Source: Coemansia sp. RSA 487 (taxonomy: Eukaryota; Kickxellomycota; Kickxellomycetes; Kickxellales; Kickxellaceae). From it: DNA of 64,000 bases. Shown here one piece after another: positions 1 through 10,400 of this stretch (positions are counted from its first letter, which is position 1; every line of letters starts with the position of its first letter). The notes under the pieces were generated by a model that saw nothing but the letters and a program-made list of their open reading frames with translations, ran no database searches and was not told the DNA's origin. The stretch is from NCBI GenBank assembly GCA_027577595.1, contig JANBRJ010000005.1, positions 310,001 to 374,000 on the forward strand, given 5' to 3'. Position numbers and translations under genes: made by a program.

Positions 1-1982
1 TCCGCCCGTGCGATTTCTCCCTTGAGCTGCGTGATGCGCTCGGCCGACGCCTTTCCTGGGCTCTGCACATAGCTCTCGAGCACCCTGCGCTTCTTCAACA
101 GCTCCGAAAGGCTGTTCTGCCACAGAGTGTGGGCACGCCCCCGGGCCGCAAACGCCGTGCGCGCCGCCCCAATCATCCGGATGTACTCGTCGGTGGTGAG
201 CTGGAAGCCCGCGAAATCAGCGACGCCCTGGCGGCTCTGAAGCACCTTGAGCTTTTGCTGCAGCGACCCCATGTCGGTCAACCCGTTCGACAGGTTCTTG
301 CTCAGCTCCTGCCCGGCCATGTTGAGGTAGGCCTCGCCAAGCTCGCCATGCGCAATCGAGAGCTCCTGTCGCTGCCTCTGGCTGTAGTCTAGCGCCCGCA
401 GAAGCGCACGAAGCTCCTCCTCGATGGCATCGAGCTCCTGCATGCGCCTTGTAAACCACTCATCCTTTTCCTTGTACTTTGTGCTGCCCCACCCATCGCC
501 AAACAGTCCGCTTCCGGAGCTAACGCCCAGCTGCGAGCCCTTTCCGCTGATCTCCATCGAAACACGGGTCTCCGTGATGTTCCGCGCCTTGGTTGCAAAG
601 TCGTCGGCCTCGAGGAATATCCGGAAAACGCTGTCGCACCAGAGCACCGGATGCTCGCTGATGCGCGCAAGGCAGCTTTCCAGGCCAGCACGGCGTGCCT
701 CGACAAACTCGTCTTCAAACCGCCCCATGGACTGCTTCTCGGGGATCGGCGGGACAATGATGCCTGGATGTCTGGCAGCAAGCTCCTGGATAAGCCAGTC
801 AAAGTCGCGGTACCGCCGGCGGACAACCATGTTGCTTTCGCGGAACATCTTTGCGTCGCTCTGCGTGTACACCTTGTAAGCAATGTACGACTTTAACGAG
901 TCGCTGACCTTGACAGGGTCGGTGATGCGGATACTGAACCGTGGCATCTGGTCTGCAGGCGTCGGGTCGAGCGACTTTCTCCGCTGATGTGCCGTCATGT
1001 ATGCGCGCGATATGGATGCTCGGGACGAAGGCGGCCCTGATGCGCCAACACTCGCTCTGTCGGAGGATGTTGATGCTCGAGGCCGAGATCCTTCCTCAAC
1101 ATGGTGCTTTGCGCTGATGATTTGCTCCTGTTGCAGCGGAGGCGATAGCTGCTGGTCATATGGATGCGGATTGTGGTGCTGGCTCGATGCATCAATCGAA
1201 GGGTGCTGTGCGTCCACGCTGCTGCCGTCTGCGAATTCTGCGTTTGTTTGTCCAGGCGGTCGCGTATCGGACAGAGAGCGAGTCTGCCGTGTCTGGACTG
1301 CATTGTGTTTGCTGGAGGACACGGGGGAAACATCAACGCTAGCCCTTGCCTGTGACGATAGTGCTGCTGGGATGGATGGCTCGTCTGTATCATTTCTGGC
1401 TGCCGCGCTGGATAGCGGATCTTCGAATGCTGCTGGAGAAAGCGTCTTTCCAAAGACTCTGGGCGAGCGCAGCCCGCGCTTAATAATACCTACACGACGC
1501 GCTGTCTGGACAGGCGTTGTTATCGACCCAGATGCAGGCTTCTTTGACGGTGACGCGATAGCACTTGTGTTTTCGGCAGACGGCCCATCCTTGCTTGGAC
1601 GCTGACTGCTATCTGCAGAATACAATGTCTCGCTTGTCTGCGTGTCCATCGCTTGTGCACCCCCCTCCTTTGTCGAGCCATCACTGGAGGTGCTTACGCG
1701 TAACTTGTCGCTCATTCGTTTGTGCAACTGGGCTGACTCGACGCTGGCAAAATCCGCTGACGAAGGGGCTAGCTCTCCTGTTTTCTGGGTGCTCTCCTGG
1801 GACTCCTCAAAGTCTGCAGCAGATGAAGACGTCTCTGGTCTCTTGTTGTCGGGCTGGGTAACATCGTCCCAGGGCGATGCCTCAGTGCCAAAGGGATTCA
1901 TCTCATCAGTGTCAAATGTAAACGGCTGTTGCTGGTGGACCGTGCCAAAGTCGCCGTCGCCAAAAAGGTCGTCGTTCTCCAT
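1..1982 (-). CDS. VPS5: Vps5/SNX1 sorting nexin (retromer subunit), 3' end cut by window edge
   Basis: A single open frame runs from an ATG at 1982 (an in-frame stop lies just upstream) to the left edge, giving about 660 codons with no stop. The first ~340 residues are polar, Ser/Thr-rich and acidic, starting MENDDLFGDGDFG. A PX domain follows at about residues 345-462, with RRYRDF and the proline-rich IPEKQ loop that contact PI3P in the family. From about residue 500 a helical BAR region begins and is still open at the edge. Yeast Vps5 is 675 residues with the same order, so only the last part of the BAR domain is probably missing. In the family, Vps5 dimerises with Vps17 and bends endosomal membrane for retromer-mediated retrieval to the Golgi. 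Snx1 and Vps5 cannot be told apart here. It is divergent from SGF11 across 316 bp. Confidence 0.9.
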   Translation of the reverse strand, partial: MENDDLFGDGDFGTVHQQQPFTFDTDEMNPFGTEASPWDDVTQPDNKRPETSSSAADFEESQESTQKTGELAPSSADFASVESAQLHKRMSDKLRVSTSSDGSTKEGGAQAMDTQTSETLYSADSSQRPSKDGPSAENTSAIASPSKKPASGSITTPVQTARRVGIIKRGLRSPRVFGKTLSPAAFEDPLSSAAARNDTDEPSIPAALSSQARASVDVSPVSSSKHNAVQTRQTRSLSDTRPPGQTNAEFADGSSVDAQHPSIDASSQHHNPHPYDQQLSPPLQQEQIISAKHHVEEGSRPRASTSSDRASVGASGPPSSRASISRAYMTAHQRRKSLDPTPADQMPRFSIRITDPVKVSDSLKSYIAYKVYTQSDAKMFRESNMVVRRRYRDFDWLIQELAARHPGIIVPPIPEKQSMGRFEDEFVEARRAGLESCLARISEHPVLWCDSVFRIFLEADDFATKARNITETRVSMEISGKGSQLGVSSGSGLFGDGWGSTKYKEKDEWFTRRMQELDAIEEELRALLRALDYSQRQRQELSIAHGELGEAYLNMAGQELSKNLSNGLTDMGSLQQKLKVLQSRQGVADFAGFQLTTDEYIRMIGAARTAFAARGRAHTLWQNSLSELLKKRRVLESYVQSPGKASAERITQLKGEIARA

Positions 1983-2298
1983 GTCCAATGAGTTCGATTA
2001 AAGATTGCTGTTTCAAGTAGAAAAGTTTATAATGAAAAAGAATGCTAAAGAAGAGCTTGCATGGGGAAAGTTCAAGCAGAAAGAATCACATGCACAAGAC
2101 TAGGCTTTTAATTGGCGTATGACTTGTCAACTGGCAAACCCCACAAGCAAACGCAAGGGCAGGCTATTTCTCACAGCTTGATCGATTTTGAAGGGTGGCT
2201 GGAATTCGCGGAACATAAACAAAATCATCTGTGTTGTATTTCTATCACATTTTCATTTTAATATTGTTTTAGAAACTACCGGCTCTACCTGCTTGATT
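1983..2298. other. Divergent intergenic region VPS5/SGF11
   Basis: This 316-bp AT-rich stretch separates two start codons on opposite strands and presumably holds both promoters. An in-frame extension upstream of the chosen SGF11 ATG reaches another ATG at 2188, but the added residues look like translated untranslated sequence. I recognise no specific site. Confidence 0.5.
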
Positions 2299-3701
2299 AT
2301 GAAACCCAAGACCGAGAAATTGGCTGCTGCCGGAAGCCCCCGTGGAGCTGGAGGCGGCCACGCGAGTGAAGGAACGGCCACATATGAGGAGCTCTTGGAA
2401 TACTACAACCGAAAAATAGATGCGCTGCGTCAGACACGCGACGCGCTGGAAGACACGAAGCCAATGCTGGCGCTACCCAGCACACCGCCTGCAGATGGCG
2501 ATGGTGATCTTCAAATAGCGGCGCGGCAGCAACAGCAACGAAACAGAGCATTTGTTTCCCTGGAGCTGCTGGCGGACATGGTCGATGAAATGACCATGGA
2601 TATTGTGTTTGAGACGTTTTTTGAGGCCAAGCAAGGTGTGGGCGTCTACACAATGTCCAACACAAGGTAAGTAACACCATCAGCAGTACCAGTAGCCTTG
2701 CTCTACACGTTGAAACGATATTCCCTATGCATGTGTGGTCTTTCTTTCATCTAACTATACTATCACCTTTATCTTGGATTGTTCTGAGAAACCGGACTAT
2801 TCCCACCTCCCGCCTTGTAGCTGCGATTGTGACAGTAAGTGTGGAATATTTAATTTAGCGCATTTTCTTGGGTATTTGCGAACCAGAGCCACTTGAAATT
2901 CCCAAGAGTATTTTTCCTCTCTCTCTCTGGATGGCAACTAAGCCATGCTTATATCATCTACTGCTCTTGTAGCTGTCAGCGCAGTCAACATGACAGAGAA
3001 CGCGGACTCGGATGCGCATTCATCGCAAGGGAGCGGATCGGATTTGTTCGAATGTCCAAACTGCGAGCGGTCGTTTCCAGCAGCTCGGTTTGCATCGCAC
3101 ATGGACAAGTGCATGGGGTTGAGCAGCAGGCGCACGGCCACACGAAGGTAAAAAAAAAGACAAATGCTCCAAGAAGAATAGATGTGTATATGTTCCTCTC
3201 TCCAAGAAACAGCGTACTGTGGATCCTTATGTGGATCTTTCTGCCGAGCGTGTGAGGATTGGATTCTTGAAAGGCGCACACGCCATCTCCGCGTCAAAGT
3301 CACAAATCACTCCCCCTTCTTCATCTTTCTCTCAAAAATAACTGCGAAGCATGTCGTGTCGACTGCTCATTTTCCTCCGGATTTGACTTTGTGGACATTC
3401 CATCCCTGTTCTGCAAAGAGCACAATGTCTGTGTGTCTGCCGTCTTGGCTCTGTAGATCAACAGCAAATAGTGCAGGGTCGACGCCCGGCCATGCAGTGA
3501 CAAACTACGACTCGTCGAGCGAGCACAGCGCCGATCGAAAGCGTAAGTATTGGACAAAACGTACCCATATCGCCATCTCCGTTGACATTTGCTGGTCTGC
3601 AAACACTATTGTGTTGCTATATTGAAGCCAGCAGCAAAGGAAGGCGAAAGGCGCCCTCCAGCCACACCGTCGTGGCTGACAAAGGGTGCCACATTCGATG
3701 A
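2299..3701 (+). CDS. SGF11: SAGA-associated factor 11 (Sgf11), five exons
   Basis: Proposed exons are 2299-2666, 2821-2834, 2973-3147, 3457-3542 and 3628-3701, giving 238 residues with all phases consistent. The N-terminus carries the helix that docks on the SAGA deubiquitinase module (around AFVSLELLADMVDEM). Exon 3 codes the Sgf11 zinc finger: FECPNCERSFPAARF, then a His and Cys in HMDKC, followed by the basic RRTATRR segment. In the family this finger contacts the nucleosome acidic patch and helps activate Ubp8 to deubiquitinate H2B. The 14-nt second exon (donor GTAAGT, acceptor TTGTAG) is needed for frame: joining exon 1 directly to exon 3 shifts the zinc finger out of frame. An upstream in-frame ATG at 2188 is less likely. 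The C-terminal tail is basic and poorly conserved, so the last two exons are the least certain. Confidence 0.85.
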
Positions 3702-4530
3702 CTATCTCTCCACATAGTGTGCTCACCACCACGCCCAGAACAATTGCCAGTATATATCTTTTGCCAACATTTTGCTTATGATGGGCACCATATTGTAGGT
3801 AAATCGGCACATGACATGGCGGTCAACCGCAGGCACAAGCGAAAATGAATAGTGATGGAGAAGAGATCATCGATTTCTCTCCTCCCCTAATCCAGCGCCC
3901 TCTCCAGCCAGAAAGCTTTACAGGGTTAGGGGGCACATCTGGCAGCCGGAATAGGGGAGAAAATAGATATCCCCCAATCCGGCACACATCCAACAACAAA
4001 CGGCAGCCAAGTGCGATTTCACACTGTCCTTTTCTGGCGTGACGCTTTTTTCGCATGGAAAACGGCTGCTTGCTGCCTGGCACTGAAACCAAAACAAACA
4101 AGCCTCTTTGACCTCCTTCCAACAGGCCTGCTGGCTTTTTTCTTTTTTTTTTTCGCACTTCTCCGCCAAACAGCGTGAAGAGAAAGAAAAGGCACAGTGC
4201 TGCGCATTTGCTTTTTGGCGGCGTGTGGACAGGTGGGGGAAGGTCAGACAGCTTGGACGCTTGCATCCACCAATATCCCACCCCCACCCGCTGCTGCTCA
4301 CTATTTTCGGGATAGGGGAGTGAGGAGCAAGCTGGTGGTGTGCTCTGTTCCGAAAGCCTTAAATGTGCAAGCATCTTCCCAGCCTCTTGGGGGAGAGGCC
4401 TCAGCCCTTGCAAACGCTTCTTCATCTCCACTCATTTTTCTGCCATACTTTTTTCTGCTCTACTGCCTGCTTGCTGCACTAGCTTCTTTTATAGCCCAGC
4501 TCGAAATAATACCACCACCTACTAAACACC
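3702..4530. other. Upstream region of the 14-3-3 gene
   Basis: This 829-bp stretch contains pyrimidine-rich runs (for example T/C tracts near 4135-4160 and 4430-4500) and a possible TATA-like TTTTATAG about 40 bp before the 14-3-3 ATG. Long reading frames on both strands here have no recognisable protein features. It is probably the promoter and 5' leader of a highly expressed gene. Confidence 0.5.
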
Positions 4531-6142
4531 ATGACGCGTGAGGATTTTGTCTACAAGGCCAAGCTTGCCGAGCAGGCTGAGCGCTACGATGGTATGTAGC
4601 TGTTGTTTTCTGCTTTCTATGCTTGGTTTACTGTGGGCTGCAACACACTGTTTTTTATTGTCTTTTGCAAAGGGCGGGCCGATGAGACGGCGAAACCGTT
4701 GCCTAGGCATAGGCATATAGGCATAGGCATAGGCGCAGTGGTCTGGAACTTGTTCCCCTTTCTTTCTGCGGTCCGAGGACCAAACATAAAAGACTCCGTT
4801 TCTTCAATGAGGCGACGCGATACTGCTTTTTTAGAACAAGAGCTGCCAAATATGGTCCAGCAATACGCTTGTTTGCTTTACAGCCTTGCAAATGCTCTGG
4901 CGCCCCTCCTGCTTTCACGCTTCTTTTTTGCACGAGCCCGTCACATTGGCAAACCATGTGGCGGCAAGGGGGAGATGGATGGATGTGTTAAGAGAGAGGC
5001 TTTAGATGTGCATGAGGAGGGTTTTGCCTCACAATAGCTCTCTTTCTATTTATCTAGAAGAGATGACGGAACAGGAGCGGCGGATCTGCATTGTGTTTAC
5101 ATGTGCACCAACTTCTGCCTTTTGACACAGAAAGTCTTTACCATCCCCCCATTCCCTATCTTTTTTGCGTTTATCCCTCTCTTTTGCTTGTTTGCGCTTT
5201 GGCTTCTTTTTTCTTTGCTTTGTTTTCTGCAAGCACAATGCTGCACACCTTGCGCTTAGACCCTGCAAATGGGAGGAGGGGTGGGAGCTGTTCACACTAG
5301 CGCACTTTTTTATCCCCTTTGCACGCACTGCTAATATCCACCCGACTTGTCTACCCAACTGCTGACCTTGTGATGCCGTGCATATAGAAATGGTCGAGAA
5401 CATGAAGAAGGTCGCCGCCGAGGAACAGGAGCTCTCGGTCGAGGAGCGCAACCTTCTTTCCGTCGCCTACAAGAACGTCATTGGAGCCCGCCGTGCGTCG
5501 TGGCGCATCATCTCCTCCATCGAGCAGAAGGAAAAGTCAAAGAACAACGAGCACCACGTCGAGATTGTCGCTGAGCAGCGCGCTGCCGTCGAGAAGGAGC
5601 TCTTGGACATTTGCAAAGACATCCTCGATGTTCTTGACAACCATCTCCTGAAGCGGGCCACGAGCGGCGAGTCCAAGGTCTTCTACCTCAAGATGAAGGG
5701 CGACTACTTCCGCTACATTGCAGAGTTCGAGACCGCAGACGAGCGCAAGTCTTCGTCCGAGGAGTCTCTCAACGCATACAAGGCCGCCACCGAGACCGCC
5801 AACTCGGAGCTCCCGCCAACACACCCCATCCGCCTTGGACTGGCGCTGAACTTCTCGGTTTTCTACTACGAGATCCTCAACTCGCCCGAGAAGGCGTGCC
5901 ACCTCGCCAAGCAGGCCTTTGACGATGCCATTGCAGAGCTCGACTCGCTGTCGGAAGACTCGTACAAGGACTCGACTCTCATCATGCAGCTCCTGCGCGA
6001 CAACCTGACTCTCTGGACATCAGACATCCAGGACTCTGCGGACGCTGCCAAGGACGAGTCTGCGCCCAAGGACGCTGCTGCCCAGCAACCAGAAAAGGAG
6101 GCTGAGCCTGCTGCAGAGGAGAAGGAAGACGCAGCAGCCTAA
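4531..6142 (+). CDS. BMH1: 14-3-3 protein
   Basis: Two exons, 4531-4591 and 5388-6142, join in phase to give 271 residues. Exon 1 codes [20 protein letters not shown], the standard 14-3-3 start. Exon 2 begins [10 protein letters not shown] and continues through the signature [20 protein letters not shown] and the family's later helices, including [22 protein letters not shown]. The C-terminal ~30 residues are an Ala/Glu-rich tail, as usual. 14-3-3 proteins are cytosolic dimers that bind phosphoserine/threonine motifs on many clients. Codon use is strongly GC-ending, consistent with high expression. The 796-nt intron is long for this locus and contains a strong unused-looking acceptor at 5056-5057 (see findings). 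Whether the genome has a second paralog cannot be seen. Confidence 0.97.
4702..4735. repeat. AGGCAT hexamer repeat in 14-3-3 intron
   Basis: About five imperfect copies of AGGCAT/AGGCATAT lie in tandem inside the intron. No function is evident. Confidence 0.7.
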
Positions 6143-6448
6143 GAAGGAAAAAAAAAGCATTTTTTTTACTTTTGAGCTGCTTTTTTGCTTCGTTCTTTCG
6201 TTTTGAACAAGTACAGCATCCAGCGTTCATCTAAAATACCAGCAATTATTTTCTTCTCTTTCTTTTTCCTTTCTTTTTCTTCAAAGTAGTCTTTTTAATC
6301 TTTATAAAGCATGGATTAAAAACACAAGAACCGAGAATAATGCTCGACATTTTTCGATTAGAAGGCACAGAAGTGTAAAGAAGCTATTTCTTCAATGTTT
6401 TTTTTTTTGGATAACGATTACAAAAATAAAAACACATTAGCAGATGTT
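6143..6448. other. Convergent 3' region, 14-3-3/EBP
   Basis: This 306-bp AT-rich stretch lies between two convergent stop codons. It has T-rich tracts near 6150-6190 and 6245-6290 that fit polyadenylation-type sequence. No gene is seen. Confidence 0.5.
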
Positions 6449-7153
6449 CTAAGGAGCTCTGGAAGCTCGCAACATTGCCATGCATCTATAGATCTCGCAA
6501 AAGCTGCTGACGCCCAAAAGCACGGGTACCAGAAGCCATGGGATGTTCATTGCAACAAAGTACCCGTAGTAGTAGATATGCTCAGGGCGGCAGTTGGACG
6601 CAGGGCTCATAAACTCAGTTCCATAGTAGATGACGACAGAATACAGATGGAGGAGAGAGGCCGAGAGCTGGGCTAGGTGGCGGATGGCATGCATGTCCGT
6701 CCAGATGGCATAGGCAACGGTCCAGCAGAGTGGGGCAGTCACCAGAACTGTGATTGTTTCGAGTGTTCGAACCATCGGGACTGCGCTTAGATACCTGCTG
6801 TCGCTGAGCGCATACTCTTTCCACATATCAGCGACTATGCTCTGTTCCTGGGCAAGCGTCCTGTATTGCACAAGGTAGTACAGCTCGAAAAGACTGTGCA
6901 AGGCGCCGCACATGACGAACCACAGAGCGGTGAGCCGCTGGGACAGTTCGATTCGGCGGCGCTTGGCTGTGTACGCGTAGAATGTGGCTGCGAGTAGCAC
7001 GCCGATAGATGCACCCATGGTTGATACCAACGCGGTCGTGGAGTGCGTGGGCTTTGTGTAGCCAGGAAGATCGAGGGTCAATGGATAGTACGGATGACGC
7101 AAAGGCTGAGTGTCGGTAGCAGCGCCGTCGGGCATGACGACGTGATGATCCAT
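6449..7153 (-). CDS. EBP: Emopamil-binding-protein-type sterol delta8-delta7 isomerase (EXPERA domain)
   Basis: This 234-residue membrane protein has several hydrophobic segments and aligns by eye with EBP. H86 and E90 sit in LHSLFELYY (human His77/Glu81). E113 lies in WKEYALSDSRY (human Glu123 region). The C-terminal AMNIPWLL keeps N203 and W206 (human Asn194/Trp197). In animals and plants EBP shifts the sterol double bond from C8 to C7 in the ER. Most studied fungi use the unrelated ERG2 for that step, so an EBP in a fungus is notable. The ATG at 7153 is chosen because the protein begins directly with a polar N-terminus and the first membrane segment follows near residue 40. An EBP-like protein with another EXPERA-family role remains possible. 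Confidence 0.85.
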   Translation of the reverse strand: MDHHVVMPDGAATDTQPLRHPYYPLTLDLPGYTKPTHSTTALVSTMGASIGVLLAATFYAYTAKRRRIELSQRLTALWFVMCGALHSLFELYYLVQYRTLAQEQSIVADMWKEYALSDSRYLSAVPMVRTLETITVLVTAPLCWTVAYAIWTDMHAIRHLAQLSASLLHLYSVVIYYGTEFMSPASNCRPEHIYYYGYFVAMNIPWLLVPVLLGVSSFCEIYRCMAMLRASRAP

Positions 7154-7476
7154 TGTTGCTTTGAAGCGGGTGAAATGTCTTGGTTCGAAAAAAAATGTAT
7201 GTGGTCAGAGCGATTGGAGAGACGCAATGTGCGTCAAAAGACCTCAATGTCTTTTCCAGCTAATTTGTTCTTTGGTTTCTTTCTTATGGATCCTGGTGCT
7301 GGTTCAGAAATAAATAAATAAATAAACAAACAAACAAACAAACAAATAAATAAATAAATAGGTATTACTCGTACAGAAAAAAAGAGTCGCTGCTAAAAAG
7401 AAAAGACTGGCGAAAAATGAGAAATGTGCTAATGAAAAGGGATCGGAACAAAAGGGCTACTTCAGCAATGGCAGTC
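7154..7476. other. EBP upstream / ArfGEF downstream region with microsatellite
   Basis: This 323-bp region holds the EBP promoter and the 3' end of the ArfGEF gene. Its only distinct feature is an AAAT/AAAC tetranucleotide array. Confidence 0.5.
7308..7360. repeat. AAAT/AAAC tetranucleotide microsatellite
   Basis: About 13 tandem units switch from AAAT to AAAC and back to AAAT, which suggests interrupted slippage. Confidence 0.9.
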
Positions 7477-10400
7477 TCACTCGTCAAGCTCAAAGGCGAG
7501 ATGGCCAGCAAGCTCGTATTCAATGGCCAGGTCGAGTTCAAGCACGTCCTTGTAGCAGGTCAGACGCTGCTCATCCAGATAAAGGTCCTTGAGGCGGCTG
7601 CGGACAGCGTTTGCATAGTGCACGGTCTTTGTGCGGCCCTGGCGGGTGAGTGGGACCATGGAGACCAGCTGCTTGAACAGACGCAGGTTGCGCTCGAGGT
7701 TGTCATCGATGTCGTTCAGGCGCGCGTCGAGGTTGGCAGCCTTGGTCTCGAGTAAGCGCGTGCGCTGCTCGCTGGCAGCGGGAGCAGAAGGAGCAGGAGC
7801 ATGCGTCTCGGGATCAATGGTAGAGTCGCTAGCGTCGGCAGGGTCGGGCAGGATGCTGGCAAGCGTGCGGCGATCCACTTCCATCGTCTTGAAGGCGGCA
7901 GCGCAGTTGATGCGTGCCATCCACTCTGCAACAGCGTCGTCGCTGGGCGTCTTGACCAGGACCTCGCTGCCGTCGCCAGCCAGAATACGGAACACATGCG
8001 GATACTTTTTGTAGGCGGTGTCGACAACAGCCACGCCGTTGCGCAGGGGAATGATGCTCTGGATCGCAACCGCCGCCTTTTGCACGGCGTCAGGACTGGC
8101 GGATGCCGATGCCGATGCGCGGGTCTCCGAGTGCGCAGAGTCGTTCGGGCGGAACAAGTAGAGGCGGCTGCCGCTGAGAACCATCCAGACGTCCTTCCAT
8201 CTGCGCATAAAGCCACGGCGGCCGTTGTCCAGCCGCTCCATTTTCCGCGACACGCGACCAGCCATGTCCACACGCAGCAGCGCATTTCCGTTGAGCAGTG
8301 CATTGGTGCTGGGATCCAGATCCACGGGGCTTGAGCTGGCGTGGTGAATGCCGTTGGCAGCGCCCTTAATGGCATTCTTGATGGTGGCTCCGACAACAAC
8401 GCCGCTTTCAAAGGACTGCTTTTGCTGCTTGGCCTGCTGATCGTGGCCCGAAGCCTGCTGGTAGATGACGCCAGACAGCGGACGGCCCTTGCGCAGAGAT
8501 ACGCGGCGCTTGATGTGGCCTTTGAGGCTGCTCAGACGGATGGTCTCGACCATTGCCTGCTGCGCAGGGGCGACGATGTCTGTGGGCGAGAAGCTGGACT
8601 CCATGTTGGCCATCATTGCATTGGTCCGCAGGCTGGTCGGTGACCCTGCCTGCAGCGGTGTGTCCGGAGATACGCTCGTCGCAGAGTCGGCGACTGGACT
8701 GGTGCTGTCGCCTCCAGCCAAAGGCGAGCTTCTGAACGGGCGAGCGGCAGAGGCGGAGCGAACGGTATCGTGCGCTGCGTTGGGCAGGTTGCTGGTGTCT
8801 ATGCGTGGGAGATCATCCTTGGGGCTGGTAGCAGTCGCTAGCAAGGTCGGCGACGGCTGCTGCTGGAGGCTGACAAAGGGGTCGGCAGAGTTTGCACGCA
8901 TCCTGTTCTGCGCGGCTGTGCGGGGGAAGGTTCCATGCGTCGTGTTGGGGCGCAGCACCTCAAGTGCCTCCTCCGGTAGGTGTGGTGAACTGGCAGCAGC
9001 CGCGGCAGCAACCGCTGGTGTGGTCGGCGAGCTGGCCATGCTTGCGATGGAACTGACCCTGCGCCTAGCGCCAGCGGTGTACGAGTACTGCTCCTTGGAC
9101 GGAATGTCCAGGGGAGTCAACGGCGGCTTTGCGGGCGCATGGACAGCGCTGGACGATGCAAACACCCGCCGCAGCCAGCCAGATATGCCTGGAGACTGGT
9201 GGTAGTCTTTGGCGGATTCAGTCAGTATGGGGCTCGAGAAGAGCTGGGAGGCACCCGACTGTAGTGCGTGGGAGTCGGCAGAGCCCAAAGTGCTAGCGGG
9301 CGCCGGGAGAAGCATGCCAACGGCAGATGGGGCGTCGGTGGGGGCGTACTCGAACTTGACCATGGTGACATTTTCGTAGAGGATGTCGAGGATCTCGTCA
9401 AACATCTCGCTCTCGCACGACGCTGCGTGCTCGTCCAGAAGCTTTGCGCGCGCAACAAACTGGGGCTTTGAGATCTTGTGGCGGATGCGCGGGTTGTGGG
9501 CGTCGGTGTGTAGCAGCAGGATGGCGTAGGCGTATGCGTAGACGATGTCGGCAGACCGGAACAGACCGGCGTTGCAGACGTTGTAGCGGCGCGCAAAGCT
9601 GGCGATGACGCGGTCGATCTGCTGCGACTCGGACGGCAGATGCAGCTGCTGGAACAGCTGCCGCAGCGCAAAGTCCACGGGCTGCTCGTGGAAGTCGAAG
9701 CGCTTCATGTATGCCTCAAGCAGCTCCTGGTTCTCGCGGTCGCCCTTGCTCAGCTCCGACCCAAGCTCTGTTGCTGGTGTCCGGCCCTCCACTGCGTCGA
9801 GCTGCTGCCGCAGGTACTCACTGTGGCGTGCTCCGCTTCCCTCAGCGCTGTCCTCGGCCGCTGTCTCCTCGTGCCTGTACGTCGCGCTGTCCCGGTCGCT
9901 GTTGTCCTCAAGGTCGGTGGTGTTGGTATCGTGCATGTCGGTGTCTGGTGCTGCCATGCGACGGCTGCCACCGTCCTCTGCTTCCTCGGCAGCCGCGCTG
10001 CCTTTGCGTGCGTCGCCTGCGGCAATTGTGGGCAATGTTTCATCGGCCCGTGGCTGTGGCGTCTGCAGTTGTGCACCACTGTTCATCTGCTCCTTCTGGT
10101 ACGGCAGCTCGCCTGCCGCGAATATGGCGCTGCTCAGGATGTCGTCTGCATCGATGTAGATGCTGCTGCGCGAGCTTGTGGTCAAGTACCCCGCTACCTC
10201 GGCCTCGGCTTCGGCCTCGCTGCTGCCCTTACTCAGTATACTGCCGCTGCTCAGGCTGCTTCTACGGCTGCTAGTGCCATTTTGCTTGTCCTTGCCATCG
10301 TCCGCAGGCGACGATGGCTGCGGCTTCTCAGCCGTGCTCTTCTTCCGTGGCGGCGGCGGCGGCATACTCAGCGGCAGCGCAGACAGCGGCTGCTCGGGAG

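Noticed and set aside
3823-4431. 202-codon minus-strand frame upstream of the 14-3-3 gene
   Set aside because: It is low complexity, with Lys and Phe runs arising from poly-A/T tracts, and has no homology signal. It overlaps the expected promoter.
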